A DNA stretch of 64,000 nt from Tritrichomonas musculus (lineage: Eukaryota > Parabasalia > Tritrichomonadida > Tritrichomonadidae). The position numbers were made by a program, and so were the translations under genes. This document shows positions 38,824 to 47,416 of the stretch, piece after piece. The DNA lies in contig JAPFFF010000003.1 of the NCBI GenBank assembly GCA_039105265.1, forward strand, positions 3,720,001 to 3,784,000, given 5' to 3'. Position 1 is the stretch's first letter. Each line of letters begins with the position of its first letter. The notes beneath the pieces are model-generated. The model saw nothing but the letters and a program-made list of their open reading frames with translations, did no database searches and was not told the origin of the DNA.

Positions 38824-39387
38824 ATGGAAGCTAAATATATCGCCCTAAAAGATTTCATGGATTATGAAATATTAGATAAATATCCATTCACAATTAGGAG
38901 AAAAAGAGATGGATATGAAATTAGTGAGTGGTTTGATAGAAAAGGTTATGCTGTTATAAAATTAAATGGAAAACATTTTAAGAAGCACAGGATTGTAGCA
39001 CAACAATTCATTCCAAACCCTGATAACTTACCTCAAGTGGACCATATTAATCATAATAGAGCTGATTATAGAATAGAGAACTTAAGGTGGATTACAAATC
39101 AGGAAAACTGTATGAACAAGTCTAAGCAAGGAGGTATTGAGTACACATTCATTGATAAACTTGATGAAGATGAATCTTTTGAAATTAAAAGATATGGTGA
39201 ACATGAATTTCATAATTATTACTTTAACTTAGTTGATGAACAGTTTTATTTGAAAACTCATGACGACATGTATAGAAGATTGCATATAAATAATGATAGA
39301 GGATCTGAGTGTGTATTTATGAAAGATGTAAATGGTAAGCTAAGAAAAATAAGTATAAAACAATTCCGTAAACGTTATGATATCTAA
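38824..39387 (+). CDS. HNH endonuclease 1 (187 aa), outer Maverick
   Basis: An N-terminal NUMOD4-like part (YEILDKYPFTIRRKRDG) is followed by the HNH core KKHRIVAQQFIPNP...QVDHINHNRADYRIENLRWI. The metal-binding HNH residues are in HRIVA, DHINHN and ENLRW. Free-standing HNH nucleases of this design are homing endonucleases of viruses. It is 11 bp after the polymerase and probably co-transcribed. Two paralogues lie at 41568 and 43129; all three keep the same C-terminal extension, so they arose by duplication in this element's lineage. Confidence 0.85.
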   Translation: MEAKYIALKDFMDYEILDKYPFTIRRKRDGYEISEWFDRKGYAVIKLNGKHFKKHRIVAQQFIPNPDNLPQVDHINHNRADYRIENLRWITNQENCMNKSKQGGIEYTFIDKLDEDESFEIKRYGEHEFHNYYFNLVDEQFYLKTHDDMYRRLHINNDRGSECVFMKDVNGKLRKISIKQFRKRYDI

Positions 39388-39454
39388 AAAACCTTCATCT
39401 TATTTTTGGTTTGGGTTAACAGGTTAGATCTAACCCTATTTTTCTAACCTTTAT
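39386..39454. repeat. Inverted-repeat copy to the left of the 350-aa gene
   Basis: About 65 bp here (AACCTTCATCTTATTTTTGG and onward, including the perfect palindrome GGTTAGATCTAACC) recur inverted at 40645-40707, and a shorter copy lies at 40546-40600. They bracket the gene at 39495-40547. Confidence 0.75.
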
Positions 39455-39494
39455 TTTTTTAGTTAATTTTTTATCATCCATTTACATAAACCTA

Positions 39495-40547
39495 ATGATA
39501 GCGCAAACAAATACACAAGCTGAACCCTCTTGCCTCGTTCGACACTCGGAGAACGCGAGAGACTTCAATGTTAATGAATATCTTGTTGACCTAATACCTA
39601 AACCAATATCTGATGTAAATGGGAAAGTTGATAAGTATTATGATATTCATGGAAACCCTATTAAGCCTCTTGTGGAAGTTAGTTGTGAGAAGGAATTAAA
39701 CACAAAGAGAATGATTATGAGGGATTTGCTAACCAATAACTATAATCCTGATGCTTATGATGTTAAGTTTGAGCACAACAATAAATATATCAAAGACGTT
39801 TTCACTATGATTTCAAGTCTTCCAAAGATAATGCCAATATCACAGACAAAACCATTTGAACCAATATTTAATGAAATAGAAGTATTAAAGACAGATAGTG
39901 CAGAACTTAAGAAGTTTCTACGTAAAATGAATGTACAGTTTGTTGGTTATTATTGTGACCACAATGCTATGAATGAGAAGTGCGATAAAGTAGTGATGAG
40001 TACAAGTGAACTTTTGGAGAGTGAAGACTTTGAGAAATATAAAGAGTTTATTGAAAGATACGCTAACTGTATATATGATGTATTCTGTTATTACTGGTAT
40101 GATATGGAAAACAATAATAATCATGAGAGCTTAAGAAGTAAGGTTAATGAATTTCATATTGATTACAATACCTTATTGAAGCTTAGATGCTGTATTACGA
40201 GGATTAATACTAAAATATTTAATATCAATTCAAGTTCCAATAAACGTTGCAGTAAGTGTGAGGCCAAACAGAGATTATATGAATATACTTTGCGTGAAGT
40301 TCAACGTATGAGAGCTGAACAGGAAGAAATCGATAGGCAGTTTGATGAGTCTGATTACGATTTAGCCAAGTTTATGCAGAACAATTATCCAAGCATTGAT
40401 AGATTATTGTTAAAGGATGTTCAGCAGAGATATGCCAAAGAGTTTGGACAGAAATTAACATTTGCACAATTAACAGAAAAGATTGAACAGACAGGCAAAT
40501 GGAAGATAACAAAGGTTCATAACATTATGTATGTGAGTAAATTGTAA
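39495..40547 (+). CDS. Unknown protein (350 aa) bracketed by inverted repeats, outer Maverick
   Basis: No family is recognised with confidence. A cysteine-containing middle (GYYCDHNAMNEKC ... CYYWYD ... RCCITR ... NKRCSKCEAKQR) may bind zinc. A long helix REVQRMRAEQEEIDRQFDE follows. The end, LLLKDVQQRYAKEFGQKLTF and then AQLTEKIEQTGKWK, looks like a winged-helix domain of viral helicase-primase type. The start codons lie after a palindromic inverted repeat, and the same repeat follows the gene twice, so the gene might move as a cassette or carry strong processing signals at both ends. Confidence 0.65.
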   Translation: MIAQTNTQAEPSCLVRHSENARDFNVNEYLVDLIPKPISDVNGKVDKYYDIHGNPIKPLVEVSCEKELNTKRMIMRDLLTNNYNPDAYDVKFEHNNKYIKDVFTMISSLPKIMPISQTKPFEPIFNEIEVLKTDSAELKKFLRKMNVQFVGYYCDHNAMNEKCDKVVMSTSELLESEDFEKYKEFIERYANCIYDVFCYYWYDMENNNNHESLRSKVNEFHIDYNTLLKLRCCITRINTKIFNINSSSNKRCSKCEAKQRLYEYTLREVQRMRAEQEEIDRQFDESDYDLAKFMQNNYPSIDRLLLKDVQQRYAKEFGQKLTFAQLTEKIEQTGKWKITKVHNIMYVSKL

Positions 40548-40707
40548 AGGTTAGAAAAATAGGGTTAGAACTAACCTGTTAACCCAAGGACCAAAAATAC
40601 TAAAAAAATCATCTTATATTTTTGTTTATCAGATGACTCTGAATGGTTAGAAAAATAGGGTTAGAACTAACCTGTTCACCCAAACCAAAAATAAGATGAA
40701 GGTTTTT
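40546..40707. repeat. Two direct copies of the bracket repeat between convergent genes
   Basis: GGTTAGAAAAATAGGGTTAG followed by AACTAACCTGTT(A/C)ACCC occurs at 40549-40586 and 40645-40682. Both are inverse to 39403-39449. The gene ends at 40547 (plus) and 40713 (minus) face each other across this stretch, so a role as a bidirectional terminator or processing hairpin is plausible. Confidence 0.7.
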
Positions 40708-40712
40708 TGTTT

Positions 40713-40970
40713 TCATGCTTCTTTCTTCTCAGCAGTAACCATTTCAGCAATTTTCTTCAATTCCTCTAACTCTTGCTTCTTTCTTTGTCTATATTCTTTT
40801 TGTTGTTGTCGTCTGGCTTCAAGTCTTTCTTCAGGGGTATTATATTTACTCTTCCTGCCTCTTTTCGGGGTATCAACTATTTCTTTCAGATTCTCACTTG
40901 ACTTCGATTTGGACAATTTCTTTATTACTTCTGTTTTCTTGAATTGGTTTAGATCTATTTTACTCGTCAT
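40713..40970 (-). CDS. Small basic protein with an AT-hook-like motif (85 aa), outer Maverick
   Basis: RGRKSKYNTPEERLEARRQQ followed by QKEYRQRKKQELEELKK combines an AT-hook-like RGRK with a highly basic helix, a design of DNA-binding or DNA-condensing proteins. No exact family is claimed. It starts with CAAAATG, a context shared by the next four genes of the series. Confidence 0.6.
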   Translation of the reverse strand: MTSKIDLNQFKKTEVIKKLSKSKSSENLKEIVDTPKRGRKSKYNTPEERLEARRQQQKEYRQRKKQELEELKKIAEMVTAEKKEA

Positions 40971-41000
40971 TTTGATAAAAATAAAAAAAACAAATAATAA

Positions 41001-41528
41001 TTACATATTAACTGCATGCTTAAGACACAGATGATATTTGTTAACCAGTTCATTATATTCTTTGTTATATACTTGTTTGAAATCAGTACATACTTCTCCA
41101 TTATCATTTACTATCTTAATGGAATCTATCTTACGTATTGGATTAGCTTTCCCTGCACAACAACCTACATCCTCATCAAGACTTATTTCTACCACCTCCG
41201 CCTTAATAATTGTTTTAATTATATTAGATAAGGCAGTAACAGGGACAATTATACAATTCTTTGATATTAAGTTGGATAATAATGCTTTGTCCTGGTCTAA
41301 CAATATTTTTGCATACGTTTCAAGTATCACGTACTTAACATCCTTTGCTTCTTCTTCTTGATTCTCTTCTAATTCAACATTACGAGTGATAACAATTTCT
41401 TCTTTTCCATCATCCCTTTTGTTTATAATAATATTATTATTTATATTGCTTGTTGACTGAGCTGCTGCTTGAGGTTCTAATGAAACGTTCGCCTGCACAC
41501 CTTGTGATAAGGATCTTTTCTTAATCAT
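41001..41528 (-). CDS. GCC-motif Maverick protein (175 aa), outer copy, intact
   Basis: Family shared with the broken inner gene at 26762-27374. The N-terminal half is a variable Gln/Asn-rich tail (QAAAQSTSNINNNIIINKRD). The C-terminal half is conserved: a predicted helix, then VVEISLDEDVGCCAGKA and KIDSIKIVNDNGE. The twin cysteines after D-E/D-x-G are the clearest shared feature. Function unknown; presence in two divergent Mavericks argues for a core role. Confidence 0.7.
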   Translation of the reverse strand: MIKKRSLSQGVQANVSLEPQAAAQSTSNINNNIIINKRDDGKEEIVITRNVELEENQEEEAKDVKYVILETYAKILLDQDKALLSNLISKNCIIVPVTALSNIIKTIIKAEVVEISLDEDVGCCAGKANPIRKIDSIKIVNDNGEVCTDFKQVYNKEYNELVNKYHLCLKHAVNM

Positions 41529-41567
41529 TTTGTTTAAAAATAAAAAGTTGTTTTTTGCTAATACCTC

Positions 41568-42146
41568 TTATTCAACACCATATAACTTTTTGAAGTTTAA
41601 ATAATGTACCTTAACATATTTACCATTAGTATTCATCATTGAAACAAATTTTTGTCCTGTCTTATGTTCATTAATATGCATTTTCCTGATTCTAACACCA
41701 TTATCAAAATAAAATATATTATCACAATAATAATATCCTTCAAAATGATGCTTTCCATAATCATTTACTACAATTGCATCATCTGGTAAGATATCAACAT
41801 ATTCATATTCAATATTATGTACGGAAGATTTATTTTTGCAATTTTCAGAAGCTGAACACCAACGTAAGTTATCTATATGATTATTTGTAACATCTCCATC
41901 AATATGATCTATTTGTGTTTTATTATTTAGATCATCATTTTGTATAAATTGAATTGCTATAATTCTATGTTTTCTGCAATTATTTTGATTCAAACAAAGT
42001 GTTATATAGCCATCTTTATCATACCTTTCTTTAATGACATGATGATTATCCTTTCTTCTTATAGTAAATGGATATTGATTAAGTATTTCATACTTGTCTT
42101 CAAAACCAATAAGTGGAACGAATTCTATAGTTTGCCCTTCAGTCAT
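41568..42146 (-). CDS. HNH endonuclease 2 (192 aa), outer Maverick
   Basis: Paralogue of the genes at 38824 and 43129, with KYEILNQYPFTIRRKDN and the HNH core CRKHRIIAIQFI...QIDHIDGDVTNNHIDNLRWC. The downstream IEYEYVDILPDDAIVVNDYG and the end YLNFKKLYG are also shared. Probably a homing-type nuclease. ATG at 42146 in the CAAAATG context; 30 bp to the previous gene's stop region. Confidence 0.85.
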   Translation of the reverse strand: MTEGQTIEFVPLIGFEDKYEILNQYPFTIRRKDNHHVIKERYDKDGYITLCLNQNNCRKHRIIAIQFIQNDDLNNKTQIDHIDGDVTNNHIDNLRWCSASENCKNKSSVHNIEYEYVDILPDDAIVVNDYGKHHFEGYYYCDNIFYFDNGVRIRKMHINEHKTGQKFVSMMNTNGKYVKVHYLNFKKLYGVE

Positions 42147-42176
42147 TTTGATAGAGATAAAAATATTAATTTATTT

Positions 42177-42605
42177 TCAGTAATGAATATTAGCTTGTTT
42201 AACATTAATTGGTTTAAAGTATCCAATCCTTCCTTTATTTCTTTCATCCGCTCTACCTTGTATTTCTCCTAATTTCTCTGGTTTCTTTAAGTATGGAGGA
42301 AGAATAGGAGCTTTAGGTGCTTTATCTTTCTTTAAATAATACCCTCCATCTGTAATGCTAACAGGTGGTTCGTGTAATGGTCTTGTTTTATGTTGATTAC
42401 TCTTTGGTGGTTTGACTGGTTTGTTTTCCATATACTTTGTTGGTGGTCTATTAATTCTTGGGTTAAACGTAACTGCGTAAGTATTGCCATTAGAAAATAT
42501 GCCAAAGTGATTAAACTCTATTGTCTTCTCAGTCTTAGTTCCTTCATTAAACATTGTCCCCTCTGCTCCAACTGTTGTTGAATTGGGTTTTCCGTACTTA
42601 TTCAT
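42177..42605 (-). CDS. Unknown proline/lysine-rich protein (142 aa), outer Maverick
   Basis: No family is recognised. It has a beta-like patch FGIFSNGNTYAVTFNPRINR and then a Pro/Lys-rich tail (PPKSNQHKTRPLHEPPVSIT). It lies within the minus-strand series between HNH gene 2 and the DKYPI gene. Possibly a virion cement or DNA-binding protein, which is only a guess. Confidence 0.6.
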   Translation of the reverse strand: MNKYGKPNSTTVGAEGTMFNEGTKTEKTIEFNHFGIFSNGNTYAVTFNPRINRPPTKYMENKPVKPPKSNQHKTRPLHEPPVSITDGGYYLKKDKAPKAPILPPYLKKPEKLGEIQGRADERNKGRIGYFKPINVKQANIHY

Positions 42606-42643
42606 TTCTTTTTCAAAAAAAATTGGTCGGTCGAGATTCCGAC

Positions 42644-43093
42644 TTACAGAACTAGCTCTTGATGGAGACCAATAAATAGTTCGGGTGTATTTAATTCATA
42701 TTTCTTACGTAATTCCTCTATCATTGTTTTAGTCTTTTTGGATGCTAATTCTATCGAGTAATTGTAGTAACTGTATTCCCCATATTCTTGTTCCTTATTT
42801 GAACCATTAACAAAAAACTCATTCATTTTATAATTAATTTTCCTTCTTGAGTTAGTATTTAATACTATGTGTTCTATATCATATTCCTTAATTTTGTCCG
42901 GATATATCCTCCATACGTTCTTGTCCGCCTTAATTGATATGTAGATGACTTTTGCTAAATATTTATTTTTTGAAAGTTGAATTGGATATCGATCACAAAG
43001 GATAGCGAAATTACTTTCCTTAAAATCTTCTGGGTTATCAGCGAGAGAAATAACATTATTGATGTAATCATATACTTTATATTGATCTTGCAT
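42644..43093 (-). CDS. DKYPI-family Maverick protein (149 aa), outer copy
   Basis: Homologue of the inner 150-aa gene (12675-13127). Shared landmarks are KVYDYIN, PEDFKESNF, ILCDRYPI, YLAKVIYISI, IYPDKIKEYD, NSRRKINY and EFFVNGSN. Identity by eye is about 40 percent, so both Mavericks have carried the gene for long. Function unknown. Confidence 0.75.
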   Translation of the reverse strand: MQDQYKVYDYINNVISLADNPEDFKESNFAILCDRYPIQLSKNKYLAKVIYISIKADKNVWRIYPDKIKEYDIEHIVLNTNSRRKINYKMNEFFVNGSNKEQEYGEYSYYNYSIELASKKTKTMIEELRKKYELNTPELFIGLHQELVL

Positions 43094-43128
43094 TTTGTAG
43101 AGAAATAAAAAATAATAATAAAATTTTT

Positions 43129-43740
43129 TTAGTCTAATCCATATTGGTGTTTAAAGGTATGGATATAGAATGTGGTTTTAGTGTGGTTAACATCTCTTGT
43201 CACAATGAATTTACGTCCTCCTTTAGCTGTATTAATATACATAATTCTATAAACTTCATCAGTTATCCTTTGGTAAAAGATATCTTCTTCAGTTTCTTCA
43301 TTATAATAGTAATAATATTCTTTTTCAGCAAATACTCTTCTTTCCTTTTTCAAATCATAGTGAGTAATAACAATTGCTTCGTCTGGTATATTGTCCATAA
43401 ATTCATATGAAACACCGTTGTTTGATGACTTGTTTCTCATGTTCTCTCTTACTGAAACCCAACGAAGATTGCTCAAATGATAATCAGATCTATCTTTATT
43501 AAGGTGATCAACTTGAGGAAGATTATTTGGATTAGGTAAGAATTGCTTTGCTATGATTTGATGTTTGTTGATTTTATTTCCATTGATGTTTACACTTACA
43601 TAACCATCGCTTTTGTTTATGCATTCTTTGACAACATATTTATTATCTTTTCGTCTAATAGTGAATGGGTATTGGTTTAGTATTTCATATTCCTGATACT
43701 CATTTATTGTAACAAATTCGATTGCTTGTTCTTCTGTCAT
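43129..43740 (-). CDS. HNH endonuclease 3 (203 aa), outer Maverick
   Basis: Third paralogue. YEILNQYPFTIRRKDNKYVV is followed by the HNH core NKHQIIAKQFLPNPNNLPQV then DHLNKDRSDYHLSNLRWV. It is closest to HNH 1 in the core (FIPNPDNLPQVDH against FLPNPNNLPQVDH) and closest to HNH 2 at the N-terminus, a mosaic that suggests recombination among the copies. It lies directly downstream of the capsid gene. Confidence 0.85.
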   Translation of the reverse strand: MTEEQAIEFVTINEYQEYEILNQYPFTIRRKDNKYVVKECINKSDGYVSVNINGNKINKHQIIAKQFLPNPNNLPQVDHLNKDRSDYHLSNLRWVSVRENMRNKSSNNGVSYEFMDNIPDEAIVITHYDLKKERRVFAEKEYYYYYNEETEEDIFYQRITDEVYRIMYINTAKGGRKFIVTRDVNHTKTTFYIHTFKHQYGLD

Positions 43741-43808
43741 TTTGTATTTATGTATAGTGATAATAAAAAAATATAATTAAAATAGAAAGACGCAATTATT
43801 TTTGTTAC

Positions 43809-45383
43809 TTAATCCCTTGAGGTCAGATCATAATTGCCCAAGCGAACTAAAGGTGGCATGCCATTTGGCTGAACAAGAATAGATATAGAAGAATCAAATA
43901 AGAGACAAATTAAAGGTGGTGTTTGAACATCTTTTGCATATGTATTGTCACCTGTTTCTTGTGTTACAATTATTTCAAAATTGATTGGTGACAAAGAGGT
44001 TAATCCCTGTTGATAAGTATTATCAGTTTCAGTTGGGAGAGCAATAAAGAAACTTGTTCGGTCATCAGGATAATTTCCAATAGAGCGTGCGTATGGATGG
44101 TCATTGGTTAATGATGCAACAACTTCTTTATTAAATCCACTCTGTCCTCCATTCATGTTCATTGCGTTCTGACAATATTCAAGGAACTCTGGGTATTCAA
44201 CAGTGGTACCGAAAGCTTTAGCAGGAATGTTTCCATACCCACCACAGTTTAATTGGAATAACTTAAATTGTGGATTCCTAAATACTGTGTGATGGGTATG
44301 CTTTTCTGGAAATAGACAAAATATGGAATCAACAAAGCGAGGGGTAATGGTGCAGGTGGTTTTACAATTTGGGTTCTTTAAAGCAGTAGTAGTAGTATAG
44401 ACAGAAAGTGTTTGTGTTGGAAATGTTAGTGGATGAGTTGGGTCAGCATATCTTTGTACTAGACTGGAATAAATATTATCTTCTATACCAAAACAAGGAA
44501 TAATAGATGAACACTCAGTAACTTTATATTCAGTGACTTGAAATGTTCTGTCTTTTGCTGTTAGTACTTTATTGGTTAAACCTGTATACATAATAATTGG
44601 TTCTTTAATGGGTGTAAATTCATTTGTGATGATTGGTAATGTGTAAGTTGAATTAACAACATTATTATGTTCAAAACTTTTTCCTGGACCCATAGGACAA
44701 CATACCATACCTTCACATGAAAAGAATAATCGGAGTTCAATCTTGCCTGCAAATGCTGGAAGGTATTTAATATTTGATAATGGTAAGAACCTTCTTAAAT
44801 CAATCTTTAGGTGAATTTTATATGTTTTGTCTTTCCATCCTTCAGCCCAATCAACAATAAATCCTGTTCTGCTGCCTGAATTACCATTCCATATATCTTT
44901 ATGTCTTGCCTTTGAATATACATCTGCTCTCTTTGTTGTTTCATTCGCACAACATGCAGTTAGAAATGATTCTTCGCAACCAAAGTTCTGGGTATATATC
45001 GTTATTCCGTTAGCTACTATTTCATATTTCTCAACAGCATCTCTAGCATCCTTGAAACCAAACCATACTCTGTTGAATTGATATTCACCATCAATTGTTG
45101 CTTTAACTTCTTGTTCTGCCATTTCTTTAATCTTTACCTCCATGTCAGCTCTAATAAATCCATTATATATGTCTGCTGTATTGTTTGTGTTAGGTGATAT
45201 AATTGCACTTGTATATGAGCCTTGAGGTATTGGAGGCGATGGAGAATATGATGTTTGTGGACTAATTGTGTATTGCTTGTTGGTATCTGATAAGGCTATA
45301 CAATTATCAACAATATCAAAATAGCTAGCAATTTGGGTACATGTTTCAGCTGACGTCCTGAGTTCAATTTCTGGATTTAACAT
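43809..45383 (-). CDS. Major capsid protein candidate of the outer Maverick (524 aa)
   Basis: Start chosen at ATG 45383 (MLNPEIELRT); the longer frame begins with a TTG. Beta-rich pattern throughout, with YQFNRVWFGF, YKIHLKIDLRRFLPL, GKIELRLFFS, and FRNPQFKLFQLNCGGYGNIP shared with the inner capsid candidate, then a C-terminal strand set. Length is right for a double jelly-roll capsid. It belongs to the cluster capsid, 184-aa protein, virion-type protein, ATPase, integrase, a morphogenesis set as in other Polintons. Confidence 0.75.
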   Translation of the reverse strand: MLNPEIELRTSAETCTQIASYFDIVDNCIALSDTNKQYTISPQTSYSPSPPIPQGSYTSAIISPNTNNTADIYNGFIRADMEVKIKEMAEQEVKATIDGEYQFNRVWFGFKDARDAVEKYEIVANGITIYTQNFGCEESFLTACCANETTKRADVYSKARHKDIWNGNSGSRTGFIVDWAEGWKDKTYKIHLKIDLRRFLPLSNIKYLPAFAGKIELRLFFSCEGMVCCPMGPGKSFEHNNVVNSTYTLPIITNEFTPIKEPIIMYTGLTNKVLTAKDRTFQVTEYKVTECSSIIPCFGIEDNIYSSLVQRYADPTHPLTFPTQTLSVYTTTTALKNPNCKTTCTITPRFVDSIFCLFPEKHTHHTVFRNPQFKLFQLNCGGYGNIPAKAFGTTVEYPEFLEYCQNAMNMNGGQSGFNKEVVASLTNDHPYARSIGNYPDDRTSFFIALPTETDNTYQQGLTSLSPINFEIIVTQETGDNTYAKDVQTPPLICLLFDSSISILVQPNGMPPLVRLGNYDLTSRD

Positions 45384-45414
45384 ATTTTCTTTTGAGAAAA
45401 ATAACAAAAGCAAA

Positions 45415-45969
45415 TTAAATCATATCAGAGAAAATATTATTTCGTCTTCTACGAATAGGTTGAGGTGGGATTACTGGTATTGGTTCCTCTTCTGATTCGT
45501 CTTCTATTTGATTTGGTTCTTGGAAGTATTGTGGCTGAGTATACTGTGGATAATATGGTTTTCTCATTTGTTTTTGTATTACATCTTTTATCATTTTCTT
45601 CTGTTCTTTCTTTGCCTTTTCGTTTTTAAACTCTTCACCCAATAGCTTTAATTGGTTTAGTATTTCTATATTTATTGTTGGATCATATACTTGTTTTGGT
45701 TGTTCTTCTATTATTGGTTTTTTGGGTTTTGGTATTTCTTTTACCGGTTCTTCAGGTGGGTCGGAATTCTGACCAACAACTTTTTCTTCAATCGTTTCTG
45801 TTTTAGTTAATGGTTCAGGTGGTGGTTTCGTTAATGGTTGCTCTCTTCTTTTTACTATATATTTGTTTTCTTTTTTGGTAGGAAGTACATCCCAATCAGG
45901 GTCCTCACGACCATTAAGCCAGTTCTGTATTACTTGTAATCTTTTTGATCCTGTCAAATGCTTAGACAT
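45415..45969 (-). CDS. Unknown Pro/Lys-rich protein (184 aa), outer Maverick
   Basis: Mostly low complexity: a Pro/Glu/Lys-rich middle (PVKEIPKPKKPIIEEQPKQV), a coiled-coil stretch (LLGEEFKNEKAKKEQKKMIK) and an Arg-rich end (IRRRRNNIF). It ends 31 bp before the capsid ATG. A scaffold or DNA-binding virion protein is possible. A GGTC...GACC dyad around GGAATTC (45755-45770) lies inside the gene. Confidence 0.6.
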   Translation of the reverse strand: MSKHLTGSKRLQVIQNWLNGREDPDWDVLPTKKENKYIVKRREQPLTKPPPEPLTKTETIEEKVVGQNSDPPEEPVKEIPKPKKPIIEEQPKQVYDPTINIEILNQLKLLGEEFKNEKAKKEQKKMIKDVIQKQMRKPYYPQYTQPQYFQEPNQIEDESEEEPIPVIPPQPIRRRRNNIFSDMI

Positions 45970-46000
45970 TTAATTGATAAAAAAATCATTTTATTGAGTT

Positions 46001-46531
46001 TTATTGAGTTTTCTTTGTTTTTCTTGTTTTCTTTCTCTTTCTTTTATTCAATTTCGCTATATGTGCTTCTGCTTCGTCCACATATTTACTTCTGTTCTGA
46101 TATATTTTATAAGCAGCTGGCTTTCTCGAATAATGAATGCGTGGAAAATCTGCATACATTACATTACTACCTAACGGATTAGGTTGTCTTTCTGCTATAT
46201 TCTTTTCTAATGCTGCCTTTACTTCTCCTTCTTTTATTCCACTTGCTATTGTTGTCAATCCTTTACCTATACCTATTGCTGCTGGATTACCCGTTATTGT
46301 TCCAAAAGCTTGTGTTGCTCCTCCTACGGTATTTAGTACCGGTATCTTATTCTTCCAAACCCACTTGCCAGCTTTCCCAACTGCACTATCACCAATGAAT
46401 TTACTTACTTTCCCAAAACCAGATTTTACAGAATTCCATGCATTATTTATAAATTTCCCAAAAGTACTACCACCAGAATCTGGTGTAGTAGATTGAATAT
46501 ATTTTCCAGAATCGATTGTTCCTGAAGGCAT
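46001..46531 (-). CDS. Glycine-rich hydrophobic virion-type protein (176 aa), outer Maverick
   Basis: An N-terminal amphipathic segment FGKFINNAWNSVKSGFGKVS is followed by glycine-rich hydrophobic stretches (VGGATQAFGTITGNPAAIGI) and a very basic end (KRKRKKTRKTKK). The design resembles adenovirus VI/X-type core and membrane-active proteins; the inner 84-aa protein is similar in its first part. It is next to the ATPase, as expected for a virion gene. Confidence 0.6.
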   Translation of the reverse strand: MPSGTIDSGKYIQSTTPDSGGSTFGKFINNAWNSVKSGFGKVSKFIGDSAVGKAGKWVWKNKIPVLNTVGGATQAFGTITGNPAAIGIGKGLTTIASGIKEGEVKAALEKNIAERQPNPLGSNVMYADFPRIHYSRKPAAYKIYQNRSKYVDEAEAHIAKLNKRKRKKTRKTKKTQ

Positions 46532-46548
46532 TTGATTTACAAATAAAA

Positions 46549-47406
46549 CTACTTTTCAAAGTAATATTTATTGGCGGTTATGTTCATAATAAATTTTGAA
46601 TGAAGATCTCTATGCTGTAAATATTCTTTTACCGTCTTCTTGATATTAAGGTTGTTATTTGTTTGTTGAAGCAAGGAAGTAAAATCTTCTTCTGAGTATC
46701 CACTATAGCATATGATATCCGTGGCCAATCTTTTTGCATTTATGTGTACGAATCTGATTGTCTGAATAGCCATGATGCAGGTAATATTATAATGTCTTGT
46801 CTTGGTTAATAGTCTAAGGAATTCAGTATTGTTATGTGTCAATAAATCACTTCCTGCACAGTCATCCAATATTATTAGTGTGTTATATGGGTAAGAAGAG
46901 GTTTGGTATTTTACTAACTTATTGGCTATATATACTATTCTATCATCTATTTCTTGGAGGGAGTGCTTGTTTATAAGTCTCTGCATTTCTTCATTTGTTT
47001 CCTTCATTTTTGATAATACATGCTTTACCATTGCATAATATTTTATTTTTCTTTTGAGGTGTTTCTTTAGGTAATCCATCAATTGGGCTTCATTAAGATA
47101 TACTATTGGTGTCTTTACCTCTTTACTCATTGCCTCAGCCGTTTTGTCTGCTTTTCCAGAACTTGAGCAAAATATTATTTTTTGATAGTACGGATGCTTA
47201 AATAGACGTTCAGTAATTAGTATGTGTTTCCACAACCAATAACTCTTACCTGCACCTGGTTTACCAATAAGAAAATAAATTCCATTCGTACTAAATGGAT
47301 ATGAAGGATGGAGAGGTTTCATCAGTGCTGCCTCTATCTCTTTCTGGTTCTTCTTCATTGTCTTTTGGATTAAGGATTCCACTTCTTTCATTATTTGTTT
47401 AGACAT
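46549..47406 (-). CDS. A32-like packaging ATPase of the outer Maverick (285 aa)
   Basis: Walker A is GKPGAGKS (residues 48-55) and Walker B TLIILDDC (about 176-183), followed by LLTKTRHYNITCIMAIQTIR, the sensor/arginine region of FtsK/HerA ATPases. It lies 10 bp after the integrase stop, so the two are co-transcribed. Intact. Confidence 0.9.
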   Translation of the reverse strand: MSKQIMKEVESLIQKTMKKNQKEIEAALMKPLHPSYPFSTNGIYFLIGKPGAGKSYWLWKHILITERLFKHPYYQKIIFCSSSGKADKTAEAMSKEVKTPIVYLNEAQLMDYLKKHLKRKIKYYAMVKHVLSKMKETNEEMQRLINKHSLQEIDDRIVYIANKLVKYQTSSYPYNTLIILDDCAGSDLLTHNNTEFLRLLTKTRHYNITCIMAIQTIRFVHINAKRLATDIICYSGYSEEDFTSLLQQTNNNLNIKKTVKEYLQHRDLHSKFIMNITANKYYFEK

Positions 47407-47416
47407 TTAATATTCG

